Origin: Opitutia bacterium UBA7876
GTDB lineage: Bacteria; Verrucomicrobiota; Verrucomicrobiia; Opitutales; Seribacteraceae
Reading direction: 5' to 3'
Length of the DNA stretch: 64,000 nt
Assembly (NCBI GenBank): GCA_002500665.1
Contig: DLRY01000025.1
Span: 117,307-181,306, forward strand
Shown here: one piece after another, positions 52,120 to 60,770 of the stretch
Layout of the letters: every line of letters starts with the position of its first letter
Numbering within the stretch: the stretch's first letter is position 1
Translations under genes and position numbers: made by a program
The notes under the pieces: generated by a model
Told to the model about the DNA's origin: nothing
The model's database searches: none
The model's input: the letters and a program-made list of their open reading frames with translations, nothing else

Positions 52120-52965
52120 TCAAAGTCGAATGTTATCGATCAGCCTTACCTCGTCCAGCCAACCGGCTACCAGGATGGCGGAGCGACCCATTTCGACGTC
52201 CCGTTCCGGCCTCATCGTTTCGCGGTCGACGATTTCAACGTAATTGACCCGAATCAAGGCACTCTCATTCAAAACGCCCATAACCTCGGCTTTGACCCGC
52301 TCGACGTTACGGACCTCCTTTTCTTCTACTACCCTTTTACCCGCAAGAAGAGACTGGTAAAGCAAGGCGGCATGCTCCCTCTGCCTTGGTTCGAGGTAGG
52401 AGTTTCGGGAACTCATGGCCAAACCATCCGCTTCCCGGATAATCGGACCGACCAGCACCTCGATGGGGAAGTTCAAGTCACGGATCATTTTCTCCAGTAC
52501 CACCGCCTGCTGGGCGTCCTTACGACCAAGGGCGAGAAAGTCGGGCAGGCAAACGTTGAAGAGCTTTGCGCAAACCGTCGTAACGCCGCGAAAATGAGTG
52601 GGTCTGGAGACTCCGCAAAGACCTTTGCCCGCCTCTTCCTCTTCCACAAAGGTGGAGTAACCGGAGGGATACATCTCCGAGTCCGTAGGGGCGAAAACGA
52701 AATCAACCCTTCTTTGCCCGCAAAGCTCGAGATCACCCTCCAGGTTGCGGGGATAATCATCCAGGTCTTCCCCAATACCGAACTGTGTAGGGTTAACGAA
52801 AATGGTCAGGACGATGAAATCGCAACGATCCGCGAGAAGATCAACCAGGGAAAGGTGTCCCTCGTGAAGGAAGCCCATAGTGGGGACCAAGCCTATTCTC
52901 TTCCCTTCCCGCCTTAGGGATTGGGCCGCGGAGCGCATCTCTTGGATGGAGGAAACAACTTGCAT
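52120..52965 (-). CDS. panC: pantothenate synthetase
   Basis: 281 residues, the usual length. The family motifs are clear: GLVPTMGFLHEGHLSLVD (HIGH-like), FVNPTQFG, DFLALGRKDAQQAVVLEKM and the KMSK-like MSSRNSYL. It condenses pantoate with beta-alanine using ATP. panE, which makes pantoate, lies two genes downstream. The gene follows proS by 30 bp on the same strand, so a proS-panC-nadB-panE transcript is plausible. Confidence 0.95.
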   Translation of the reverse strand: MQVVSSIQEMRSAAQSLRREGKRIGLVPTMGFLHEGHLSLVDLLADRCDFIVLTIFVNPTQFGIGEDLDDYPRNLEGDLELCGQRRVDFVFAPTDSEMYPSGYSTFVEEEEAGKGLCGVSRPTHFRGVTTVCAKLFNVCLPDFLALGRKDAQQAVVLEKMIRDLNFPIEVLVGPIIREADGLAMSSRNSYLEPRQREHAALLYQSLLAGKRVVEEKEVRNVERVKAEVMGVLNESALIRVNYVEIVDRETMRPERDVEMGRSAILVAGWLDEVRLIDNIRL

Positions 52966-52995
52966 GGCTTATTCGGGAATAATGGCAGGGAACTT

Positions 52996-54513
52996 TTAGT
53001 AGGATTTGGCCAGAACCACGCGACCAGGGCTTTTTTCGCCGCTGAAGATACAGGTCCCCTCTTCACCCGGCTCCTCTGGGATGCAGCGCACGGAGACCTT
53101 TAGATCGTTCTTGAGCGCTTCCTCCCACTTCGGGTCCCGGTCCCAGTGAACGAGGGCAAACCCTCCGTGGATCTCGGGTTTTGATGCATTCTCGGGCGTA
53201 AAGTAGGAGTAGAGCTCTTCCTTGGAATCTATTTCCAGCGTGTTTGCCTCGCGAAAAGCCAGGGCCCGATCGAAAAGGTTTTTCTGCATTTCCTCCAAAA
53301 TCCCCGGGGAAGCCTCCACGAATTCGTCCAAGCCCATGGACTCCCTTTGGGAACCCTGATCCCTGCGTCCGAAGAAAACGGTTCCGTTTTCCAGGTCCCT
53401 CGGTCCAACCTCCACGGTCAAAGGCACGCCCTTCTTCACCCACTGCCAATACTTCTCCCCTCCACGAAGGTCTCGGTCATCCAGCTCGACGCGGATCGGG
53501 TTTCCCGCAAAATCGGCTGAACCCAACCGTTCGGACAGTTTGTCGCAAGCCTCGAGCACCTTTCTCCTGGACTCCTCCTTAGGAGTTACCGGCAGAACGG
53601 CAACGTGAGTGGGCGCTACTTTGGGGGGAACCACAAGCCCATCGTCATCGGAATGAGTCATGATCATCCCGCCTATCAGGCGGGTCGATACTCCCCAAGA
53701 GGTCGTCCAGCCAAACTCTTCCTTGCCCTCGATTCCCTGGAACTTGATCCCGCAGGCCTTGGAAAAATTTTGTCCGAGGAAATGGGAAGTTCCCGCCTGA
53801 AGAGCCTTGCGGTCCTGCATCATGGCTTCGATGCAAAGGGTGGACTCGGCCCCAGGAAAGCGTTCCGCCTCCGTCTTCTCGCCACGTAGAACCGGCATAG
53901 CCAACCAGTCCTCGGCGAAGGTGGCGTAGGTGTGGAGCATAAGCCTGGTTTCCTCGATTGCCTCCTCGGCGCTTGCATGAACCGTGTGACCCTCTTGCCA
54001 GAGGAACTCGGCGGTCCGTAAAAAAAGACGGGGCCTCATTTCCCACCGCACCACGTTGGCCCACTGGTTGATTAGGAGTGGAAGATCCCGGTAAGACTGG
54101 ACCCAGCGGGCAAATAGTTCTCCGATAATAGTCTCGGAAGTCGGACGTACGATCAAGGGTTCCTCCAGCTCTCCGGCAGGCTGAAGGATGCCGTTTTCGT
54201 CAGCCTCCAAGCGGGAGTGGGTGACCACGGCGCATTCCTTGGCGAATCCGTCGACGTGCTCGGCCTCACGCTGAAGGAAGCTCTTGGGTATAAAAAGTGG
54301 GAAATAGGCGTTCTTGTGGCCCGTGCTCTTGAACATCTCGTCCAGGGCATCGCGAATATTTTCCCAGACGCCGTATCCCCAGGGCTTGATGACCATACAT
54401 CCCCGCACTGGGGTATTCTCCGCCAAGTCGGCTGACTTGACTACTTGTTGATACCACTCAGGATAATTTTCTTCCCGAGTCGGTGAAATCGCATTCCGTG
54501 GTTTTCCCATCAT
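52996..54513 (-). CDS. proS: prolyl-tRNA synthetase, eukaryote/archaea-like type (ProS type 3)
   Basis: 505 residues. Class II motifs are visible: motif 2-like RWEMRPRLFLRTAEFLWQEGHT, the proline pocket with TSHFLGQNF, and the motif 3 region GVSTRLIGGMIMTHSD. There is no INS editing domain, which bacterial-type ProRS has between motifs 2 and 3. The protein ends with a C-terminal domain terminating in KSY; the terminal Tyr is a feature of the type found in Thermus and eukaryotes. It charges tRNA-Pro. Two adjacent ATG codons begin the gene. It diverges from eno across 143 bp. Confidence 0.94.
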   Translation of the reverse strand: MMGKPRNAISPTREENYPEWYQQVVKSADLAENTPVRGCMVIKPWGYGVWENIRDALDEMFKSTGHKNAYFPLFIPKSFLQREAEHVDGFAKECAVVTHSRLEADENGILQPAGELEEPLIVRPTSETIIGELFARWVQSYRDLPLLINQWANVVRWEMRPRLFLRTAEFLWQEGHTVHASAEEAIEETRLMLHTYATFAEDWLAMPVLRGEKTEAERFPGAESTLCIEAMMQDRKALQAGTSHFLGQNFSKACGIKFQGIEGKEEFGWTTSWGVSTRLIGGMIMTHSDDDGLVVPPKVAPTHVAVLPVTPKEESRRKVLEACDKLSERLGSADFAGNPIRVELDDRDLRGGEKYWQWVKKGVPLTVEVGPRDLENGTVFFGRRDQGSQRESMGLDEFVEASPGILEEMQKNLFDRALAFREANTLEIDSKEELYSYFTPENASKPEIHGGFALVHWDRDPKWEEALKNDLKVSVRCIPEEPGEEGTCIFSGEKSPGRVVLAKSY

Positions 54514-54590
54514 AAGCTAAGGCTTTCCCTCTAACTAAATACGGAACCGAAAGCGAGAATCAAGCTGAACAGCGAGCTCTCTTTTGAATT

Positions 54591-54619
54591 TTGACAATCA
54601 TATGCAGTGCGGACATCAT
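54591..54619 (+). promoter_or_regulatory. promoter candidate for eno
   Basis: A perfect TTGACA (54591-54596), a 17 bp spacer and CATCAT (54614-54619). The -35 is excellent and the -10 matches 4 of 6. It lies about 40 bp before the enolase ATG. Confidence 0.5.
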
Positions 54620-54656
54620 AGCTGGCTTTGCCAATTCAAACACGGACTTATTTACC

Positions 54657-55931
54657 ATGACTCAGATTATCGAAGTGCACGGACGCGAAATCATCGACTC
54701 GAGGGGAAACCCCACCGTTGAGGTCGAAGTCGAACTCAGTAGCGGAGCCTTCGGGCGGGCGGCGGTCCCATCCGGGGCAAGTACGGGGGAGCACGAAGCC
54801 ATTGAGCTTCGGGACGGAGATGTAGACCGCTACCTCGGAAAAGGAGTCACCCAGGCGGTTGAAAACGTCAATGCCAAGATTGCCGAGACCCTGATCGGAC
54901 TGGACGCGACCGATCAGACTGCGGTGGACCAAGCCATGCTTTTCGCCGACGGCACTCCGAACAAATCCGTCTTGGGGGCAAACGCAATTTTGGGAGCATC
55001 CATGGCGACGGCTCACGCCGCCGCCAGCGCCTGCGGATTACCCCTTTACAAATACTTGGGCGGACCAAACTCAAAGGTCCTCCCAGTCCCCATGATGAAC
55101 GTTCTCAATGGCGGGTCCCATTCGGATGCCCCCATCGACATCCAGGAGTTCATGATCATGCCAGTTGGGGCTGAGTCTTTCCGCGAATCCATGAGGATGG
55201 GATGCGAAATTTTTCACGCCTTGAAAAAGGTTCTCAGGGACCAGGGGCTTTCCACTGCGGTAGGCGACGAGGGTGGGTTTGCTCCCAATTTGGCCAGTAA
55301 CGAGGCCGCCCTTGAATCCTTGGCCGTAGCCGTTGAAAAGGCCGGCTACAAGCTTGGGGACGAGATTCAATTCGCCCTCGACGTAGCCTCCTCGGAGTTC
55401 TTCGACGCCGAAAAGGGCAAATACGTCTTCGACAAGAGCGATGGCTCGGAGAGAGACTCGGACGAAATGGTGGCTTTTTACACCGACTTGGTCGACAAGT
55501 TTCCAATTCGGTCCATCGAGGACGGTTGCGACGAGAACGATTGGGACGGGTGGAAGAAACTGACCGACGCCATAGGCGACCGGGTTCAGCTTGTTGGGGA
55601 TGATCTTTTCGTAACCAACGTCGACTTCCTCAAGAAGGGAATCGACCAAGGCGTTGCAAATTCAATTTTGGTCAAGGTCAACCAGATAGGCTCCCTTACC
55701 GAAACCTTCGACGCCGTGGAAATGGCAAAGGAAGCGACCTACACTTCCGTCATCTCACACAGGTCGGGAGAAACCGAGGACGTCACCATTGCCGACATCG
55801 CCGTGGCAACCAATGCGGGGCAGATCAAGACCGGTTCCCTCTCGCGTACCGATCGGATCTGCAAATACAATCAATTGCTCAGGATCGAGGAGCAACTGGG
55901 CGAACAAGCCATTTACGGCGGGAAGCTATAG
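54657..55931 (+). CDS. eno: enolase
   Basis: 424 residues from the ATG at 54657; an earlier start would add a non-homologous tail. The N-terminal motif is GREIIDSRGNPTVEVEV, followed by GASTGEHEAIELRDGD. The metal and catalytic residues appear in ALDVASSEFF, IRSIEDGCDENDWDGW, QLVGDDLFVTN, the catalytic Lys in ILVKVNQIG, and SVISHRSGETED. It converts 2-phosphoglycerate to phosphoenolpyruvate in glycolysis. It is transcribed away from proS. Nothing unusual in length or active site. Confidence 0.97.
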   Translation: MTQIIEVHGREIIDSRGNPTVEVEVELSSGAFGRAAVPSGASTGEHEAIELRDGDVDRYLGKGVTQAVENVNAKIAETLIGLDATDQTAVDQAMLFADGTPNKSVLGANAILGASMATAHAAASACGLPLYKYLGGPNSKVLPVPMMNVLNGGSHSDAPIDIQEFMIMPVGAESFRESMRMGCEIFHALKKVLRDQGLSTAVGDEGGFAPNLASNEAALESLAVAVEKAGYKLGDEIQFALDVASSEFFDAEKGKYVFDKSDGSERDSDEMVAFYTDLVDKFPIRSIEDGCDENDWDGWKKLTDAIGDRVQLVGDDLFVTNVDFLKKGIDQGVANSILVKVNQIGSLTETFDAVEMAKEATYTSVISHRSGETEDVTIADIAVATNAGQIKTGSLSRTDRICKYNQLLRIEEQLGEQAIYGGKL

Positions 55932-55994
55932 TCAACCGACGGGAAACGACGTTCCATGCGCCTAGCGTTCGCAGCGTCTCCTTAATTATTCGCC

Positions 55995-57203
55995 ATGAGG
56001 TTGCCCCCCTACCCCCGTGAACTGGAAGTTTGGTGGTGGGAACAGGCAAGGTCCAAATGGCCTGACTGGGAGAAGGAAAAGCTTCTCAATTCAATTCGAA
56101 GAGAAGTCGTTGAGCAAAGTGACCGCTTCAACAAGACCCGGAGCTTTGTACCCAGTTCATATGGATCCAGGGAATTATCCATTTTATCCTATGGCAATTT
56201 CTTCTTTCCGCGAACTTGGCAGGCCACTCAATATGGATTGGCCGAGGCTTATAGCCTTAGGAACTGGAGGGTGCCCACAAAGGGACCGCTGAGGATTCTG
56301 GACTTGGGATCGGGAAGTGGAGCCGGAGGGCTGTCCGTTATTCATCTGCTGAGGTCTCTCGGAGTTCCAAACCCTATAATGCTAGAGGCGTTCGATTACT
56401 CCGGCAAAAGTTTGGCCATGATGAAGAACGTCCATCAAGCGTGTCGCGTCCTTTGGCCAAAGAGCAGCATAAAAACCCGCAGACAAGACTTGCGGGATGC
56501 TTGGCCGGAATTGAAACCGGGCAGTTTCGACTTGGTCCTGCTTGGCTTTTCCCTCAATGAACTGAGCGAGGGCGACAGCCCGGCCAACCACTTGGATTGG
56601 CTGATGGGAGTCGCAAGGCACCTAAAACCGAGTGGAGTCCTTCTGATCCTGGAACCAGCCGATTCGCGAACCTGCTCAAACCTTCAGCAGAAAAGTTCCG
56701 CCCTGACCTCTGAGAAACCGGCTTTGCACCAGCATGCTCCATATTTCAACGGCCTTCCCTGCCCATTCATCAGCGGAAAAGCCAAATACTACAGCCACGA
56801 GGTAAGGAAAATCATCCCCACCGGCATAGTCGATAAAATCAATGCCCCGCTCCACCTCGAAACCAGAGTGGTCAAGTTCGGGCTTTCGATCCTCGGCAAG
56901 CGGAAGGCGGACCCAGTTCCGGGCGGGGCAGGCGTTTGCCGCTTGGTTTCCCCAGTCAAGAAGACCAAGGGAACCCTATCATTCGTGGGCATTGGCGCGG
57001 ATGGAAAGGAATATCGCTACGAATTCCAGCGGAGGGACTTGCAAAGGGAAGAGAAAAACCAACTCATGGCTCTGGAACGAGGCGACGTCATCCGGCTTCC
57101 CGAATCCCTACAACACATGGAGGACAACAGAATGCGTGTTTCCTCAACCTTGGGAATGGAGTTTCTTTTCGTTCCCAGAGTATCCGGTGAAATTGCCGCT
57201 TAA
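55995..57203 (+). CDS. Rsm22-family SAM-dependent methyltransferase-like protein
   Basis: 402 residues. A Rossmann methyltransferase core begins near residue 95 (LRILDLGSGSGAGGLSVIHLL); a motif region like DLVLLGFSLNELS and LLILEPADSRTCS follows. A C-terminal Cys/His segment (HAPYFNGLPCPF) and beta-rich tail resemble Rsm22, a mitochondrial small-ribosomal-subunit assembly factor with bacterial relatives. Known Rsm22 members often carry Fe-S cysteines; here only a reduced set is visible. The target is not known. Its stop overlaps by 4 bp the stop of the convergent LpoB-like gene. Confidence 0.75.
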   Translation: MRLPPYPRELEVWWWEQARSKWPDWEKEKLLNSIRREVVEQSDRFNKTRSFVPSSYGSRELSILSYGNFFFPRTWQATQYGLAEAYSLRNWRVPTKGPLRILDLGSGSGAGGLSVIHLLRSLGVPNPIMLEAFDYSGKSLAMMKNVHQACRVLWPKSSIKTRRQDLRDAWPELKPGSFDLVLLGFSLNELSEGDSPANHLDWLMGVARHLKPSGVLLILEPADSRTCSNLQQKSSALTSEKPALHQHAPYFNGLPCPFISGKAKYYSHEVRKIIPTGIVDKINAPLHLETRVVKFGLSILGKRKADPVPGGAGVCRLVSPVKKTKGTLSFVGIGADGKEYRYEFQRRDLQREEKNQLMALERGDVIRLPESLQHMEDNRMRVSSTLGMEFLFVPRVSGEIAA

Positions 57204-57817
57204 AAGCCGATCGAGTCTCTTCGTCCTTGCTTGCTTATCAGCTCCCTGCCGAACCAAACCCCGGTCCCCGAAGCAACCTCGGTCAAGGTCATCAGGAAGT
57301 AAAAGTCCTTCTGGGTGACCTTCTCAACCCTGGAAGTTTCCTCGATGATCTTTCCAGAGAGTGAAAAATGAGGGCGAGCCCGAGTCACGGCGAAAGGATC
57401 TCTTGCCTCAACGCTTGCCCTCACCTCCTTGGCATACTGGTCGGTAGGCTTGCCGAAGCCGTCCGTAGTGGAAATTCTGACTCGGTTGCTGGCCAGCAAA
57501 TCCCTCTTGATGGCCTGAAGCAATAAGTCGGTATCGAAATAAGTCTGCGTATCGTTCCTGACTTCGCCAACGTGCAGGATCGCGGGCTGGTCGGGAGCCT
57601 TGGTAAGCGCTCCCTTGACAAAAAGATCCTGAAGCAACTTGTTCGCGGCGCGAGTGAAGTCCTGGGAATTGATCTTCCCTATGTTTACCAAACCCTTTTC
57701 GCTACTGTCCTCGATGTATCGCGCATCGGCTTTTCGCCCGATGGGCCTGCGTTCACTGCACGAGAAAAGTACGCAAAGGGCCAATAGAAAGGGGATACGT
57801 AGGAATGTTGTTTTCAT
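57200..57817 (-). CDS. LpoB-like penicillin-binding-protein activator lipoprotein
   Basis: 205 residues from the ATG at 57817, giving a lipoprotein signal (MKTTFLRIPFLLALCVLFSC). The mature part matches LpoB/YcfM: AANKLLQDLFVKGAL, ILHVGEVRNDTQTYFDTDLLLQAI, HFSLSGKIIEETSRVEK and TGVWFGRELISKQG. In Enterobacteria LpoB activates PBP1B from the outer membrane. In this phylum its target is inferred. It is the third gene of a COG3014-YcfL-LpoB cluster seen in other Gram-negative bacteria, 14 bp after YcfL. Confidence 0.85.
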   Translation of the reverse strand: MKTTFLRIPFLLALCVLFSCSERRPIGRKADARYIEDSSEKGLVNIGKINSQDFTRAANKLLQDLFVKGALTKAPDQPAILHVGEVRNDTQTYFDTDLLLQAIKRDLLASNRVRISTTDGFGKPTDQYAKEVRASVEARDPFAVTRARPHFSLSGKIIEETSRVEKVTQKDFYFLMTLTEVASGTGVWFGRELISKQGRRDSIGF

Positions 57818-57831
57818 AGTGTTAGGTAAAG

Positions 57832-58269
57832 TTATTTGGCTTTCTGCAACTTGAGCCAAAAGTTCTTGGCCCGTGGGGTGGATGCAACCGATTGCACGGC
57901 TACATTCTCGGCTCCACGGACGTAAAGAGGCTGCCAACCTGCCGACGAGTCGTTGATGACGATTCCGGCTTCGTCCATCCACTCGACCTTGTAATTAAGG
58001 TTCATGGACTTTTTAGTAAGGTTCTCCAGGTTGACTTGAATCTGGATGAGGTCTCCGTTAACGGTTTCCTGGTTTACGCTGACGACGTTTATGTTCCTAG
58101 CCAACTCACTGGGCATGTAGACCTTTTTCAATTCGGGCAAGGAACTCCGGTCGGCGGGGTCCTTTTTGGTCGTCTGGTGAACCGGATTGGTACTGCATCC
58201 GCTCAAAAGCGAAACCAAGCAAGCAACGAAAAGGGCAAATCTCAGTCTAGGTAAATTCTTAATAATCAT
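57832..58269 (-). CDS. YcfL-like lipoprotein (DUF1425)
   Basis: 145 residues with the lipobox LLSGC after a signal peptide. The conserved part has LARNINVVSVNQETVNGDLIQIQVNLENLT and YKVEWMDEAGIVI, matching the YcfL/DUF1425 family, which folds as an Ig-like beta-sandwich. YcfL is encoded beside LpoB in Enterobacteria too, but its role is unknown. It follows the COG3014 gene by 5 bp, so the three are one operon. Confidence 0.82.
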   Translation of the reverse strand: MIIKNLPRLRFALFVACLVSLLSGCSTNPVHQTTKKDPADRSSLPELKKVYMPSELARNINVVSVNQETVNGDLIQIQVNLENLTKKSMNLNYKVEWMDEAGIVINDSSAGWQPLYVRGAENVAVQSVASTPRAKNFWLKLQKAK

Positions 58270-58274
58270 AAGAG

Positions 58275-59720
58275 CTAGGGATCAAGGGAAAGAACGCCCA
58301 CTACCCTAATGGGAGTATGTGAAGAAATTCTCCTTACCCATACCAAGTTGGTGGTGGAATCATTCAAGGTGACTAGTTCTCTAAATGTTGCGCCTCCCCC
58401 TGAGAGAGTCAATTTTTTATCCGCCGGAGTTGAAAGTTTGCAAACCTCGATCCGTCTGGGCAGAGTTGCCCATGCCCGAAGATCGGTACGCGTAGTAACT
58501 TGGGCAAGCAAGCCCGCTCCAATGCCGACGACAGCACGAGTAACGTCATCCTCATCGCGTACCGCATCAGTCGCCAAGTACTGAAGCCCACCCTTGGCAA
58601 GAGACCCTGCTATGGCCCTGGACAGCTCAAGCGGATAGTCTTTCTCAAACTCCTTGGCTATGATGGCGTCCATGTCCGCGAGAAGGCTGGTGCTGAGGGG
58701 TTCCTCCAATCCATTGGCTCCAACACGAAGAGGCGAGAGAATCTCTCCAGTGGTCTGGAGGCTAGGGAGGGCGAGGCCAAGATAGGGGATTCTGGCATTG
58801 GTGGCGAAAAATACGACGGGCAGGTCGAAACGCTTCTCGACCCTGACGGGAGCTCTCCCGGATTCATAGAAGACGTAGGTCTTTGGCCGTGAGTCTATTT
58901 TAAAGCTCATCGCTTCTCCAAGATCCTCCCGAATCCATTGGTTTTCAGGGAACAGGGCAGCCAATCGACGCAGGGAAAAGGAGGCTTTCTCAAAGTCCTC
59001 ACGTTGCGTGCCGCCACGGAGGAAATACAGAGCCTCAAGATAAATCGCGGCCGGGTTTAGGTAATTGGGCAAATTCGGTGGAATCATGCTACGGATTCTG
59101 CTTATTTCCCGTTGAAGGGAGCTCCCGTCCTTCTCGTTCATTCCGCGATTCAGGTTAATACCCTTACGGTTCATTTCCTCTTGGGCAGCGAGCAATTCCT
59201 TGCTCCAAATCTGTCTTGCATCCTCAATCGCCTGCCTCGACTTGAAGATTTCGGCCCGAGCCCTGCCCTTTTCCTCGAGTTGCAAATAGTTGAGAGCCTG
59301 ATACATCCTCATCATCACCCGCTCGTAAACCCTCGACTTGTAGGGCTTCCATTCGGCCGAGCCAAGGACGGAAGAAACTTGATCCGAAACCCGGGCGTCT
59401 GCCTCGAGATGAACCCCGAACCAGCGCTCATACTCTTTCGAGGCTTCTCCCAAAGCCCGCACGCTTCCCTCCAGATCGCCGGACAAGCGTTTGGTTGATC
59501 CCTCTTCAAGCTTATACAGCAAACGATCCTTCTTGGGACCACTTTCCGAAAGCTTCTCTGCCTCCACGGCGGCAGTCTTCAGGTCGCCGATCTTCCAGGA
59601 AAAAAGGAAGTTCTCCGTCTGGTCGTAGTGGCTGCTGACACAACTACTGAAAAGAACGGCAAACAGAACCAAGACTTTCTTGATAGAGTAATTCCCCAGT
59701 CGGGTAGCAAAAGTCTTCAA
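58275..59720 (-). CDS. COG3014-family lipoprotein with TPR-like repeats
   Basis: 481 residues from a TTG at 59720; no better start was found. The signal includes VLVLFAVLFSSC, a lipobox-like end. The N-terminal half is helical with TPR-like segments (ERVMMRMYQALNYLQLEEKGRARAEI, IYLEALYFLRGG). The C-terminal half is beta-rich, with FDLPVVFFATNARIPYLGLALP and DLRAWATLPRRIEVCKL. This matches COG3014, found with ycfL and lpoB in several phyla. Its function is unknown but probably concerns the envelope. The FecR-like gene ends 21 bp upstream. Confidence 0.8.
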   Translation of the reverse strand: MKTFATRLGNYSIKKVLVLFAVLFSSCVSSHYDQTENFLFSWKIGDLKTAAVEAEKLSESGPKKDRLLYKLEEGSTKRLSGDLEGSVRALGEASKEYERWFGVHLEADARVSDQVSSVLGSAEWKPYKSRVYERVMMRMYQALNYLQLEEKGRARAEIFKSRQAIEDARQIWSKELLAAQEEMNRKGINLNRGMNEKDGSSLQREISRIRSMIPPNLPNYLNPAAIYLEALYFLRGGTQREDFEKASFSLRRLAALFPENQWIREDLGEAMSFKIDSRPKTYVFYESGRAPVRVEKRFDLPVVFFATNARIPYLGLALPSLQTTGEILSPLRVGANGLEEPLSTSLLADMDAIIAKEFEKDYPLELSRAIAGSLAKGGLQYLATDAVRDEDDVTRAVVGIGAGLLAQVTTRTDLRAWATLPRRIEVCKLSTPADKKLTLSGGGATFRELVTLNDSTTNLVWVRRISSHTPIRVVGVLSLDP

Positions 59721-59741
59721 GGGGAATTATTCCACAGGCTA

Positions 59742-60767
59742 TTAGGGTCCCTCGGGCTTCAAAACCCTGATCTCGAAATCGTCACTGTTCTTGGCGTCCC
59801 CCACCACCGCCTTGTACCGTTTTTTGGTACGCAGGGCCTGAATCATGGCCTGCTGCCTCAATTTCTTGTGGTAAACGGGGGGATCATCGAAGCCGGTCAT
59901 GAGCTTAGAGGTTACCAACAAGGTACTCAACTCGACGCTCATTTTCCGACTGAATCCTTCGGGAAGGATGAAAACAAGTTCGCCCGGTTTCAAGGTCGAG
60001 GAACCTGCATCCGGTTGTTCCAAGATGCAGTCTCCCATTAAGCCAATGACTTTCAGCCCTCCATTGGTCGTGGTTCCGACCATGACGGCAAAAGTCTTGG
60101 GACAACTCAACTTGAGGGAGGACAGAGGGCTTTTGATGGTGCAGGAACTGCCATCCTTGGAGGAAGAGATTGCGAATGCACCCGAATGCAGATCAAAAAC
60201 TCCAGCTTCCGGCAAAGCCAAACTGGCGGCATCAACACTTCTCACGCTGAAGTTCCTCTCCTTGCCGACAAAGAGTTCAACTCCACCCTTGGGCAAAATC
60301 GTAAGCCTTCTTCCAAGACCAAGGAATTCCCCAGAGCCTTTTATTTCCCTAGGCGACCAGACTTGCCTTGCTAAAATGGTCCCAAAACATTGGTTCACGA
60401 GAACTTCCTCAGGTTCCTGATCCAAGGGAAGAGGTTCGTCCTTGCGATGAATCTTCAGTCCCGACCGGTTCTGAAACCTTGCCACCAAAGAACGCCCCTT
60501 GGTTATTTTGATTTCCCTGCGGACAATTTCGTTGAGGGGGTGACTGGGAGACGCTTGCTTCAAATAGCCCATGGCCTTGTTAAAGTGGCCCAAGGCTTTT
60601 GCAAAATCTCCCCTATCAGCTTCCTTGCGACCTGCATCGAGAAGCTTTTCAACTTCCGCCGTCGTCGACTGACCGTGTAGACAAGTTACCCAACCTATAA
60701 GGAAAACGAACGCAACCCAGCGAAGACCTATTAAGAGGAAGCTCGAGGCGGAGATCCCCACCGTCAA
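59742..60767 (-). CDS. secreted FecR-like protein with TPR N-terminus
   Basis: 341 residues, read from a TTG at 60767 or a GTG at 60761; neither has a good ribosome site. A hydrophobic N-terminal segment (LRWVAFVFLIGWVTCLHG) is a likely signal. A short TPR-like helix pair (ADRGDFAKALGHFNKAMGYL) follows. The middle resembles FecR: KGGVELFVGKERNFSVRSVDAASL, GAFAISSSKDGSSCTIKSP and LKPGELVFILPEG. FecR-like domains often accompany surface-protein secretion genes in PVC bacteria. Its start lies 4 bp from the stop of the upstream barrel gene, so they are linked. Confidence 0.7.
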   Translation of the reverse strand: MTVGISASSFLLIGLRWVAFVFLIGWVTCLHGQSTTAEVEKLLDAGRKEADRGDFAKALGHFNKAMGYLKQASPSHPLNEIVRREIKITKGRSLVARFQNRSGLKIHRKDEPLPLDQEPEEVLVNQCFGTILARQVWSPREIKGSGEFLGLGRRLTILPKGGVELFVGKERNFSVRSVDAASLALPEAGVFDLHSGAFAISSSKDGSSCTIKSPLSSLKLSCPKTFAVMVGTTTNGGLKVIGLMGDCILEQPDAGSSTLKPGELVFILPEGFSRKMSVELSTLLVTSKLMTGFDDPPVYHKKLRQQAMIQALRTKKRYKAVVGDAKNSDDFEIRVLKPEGP

Positions 60768-60770
60768 GAA

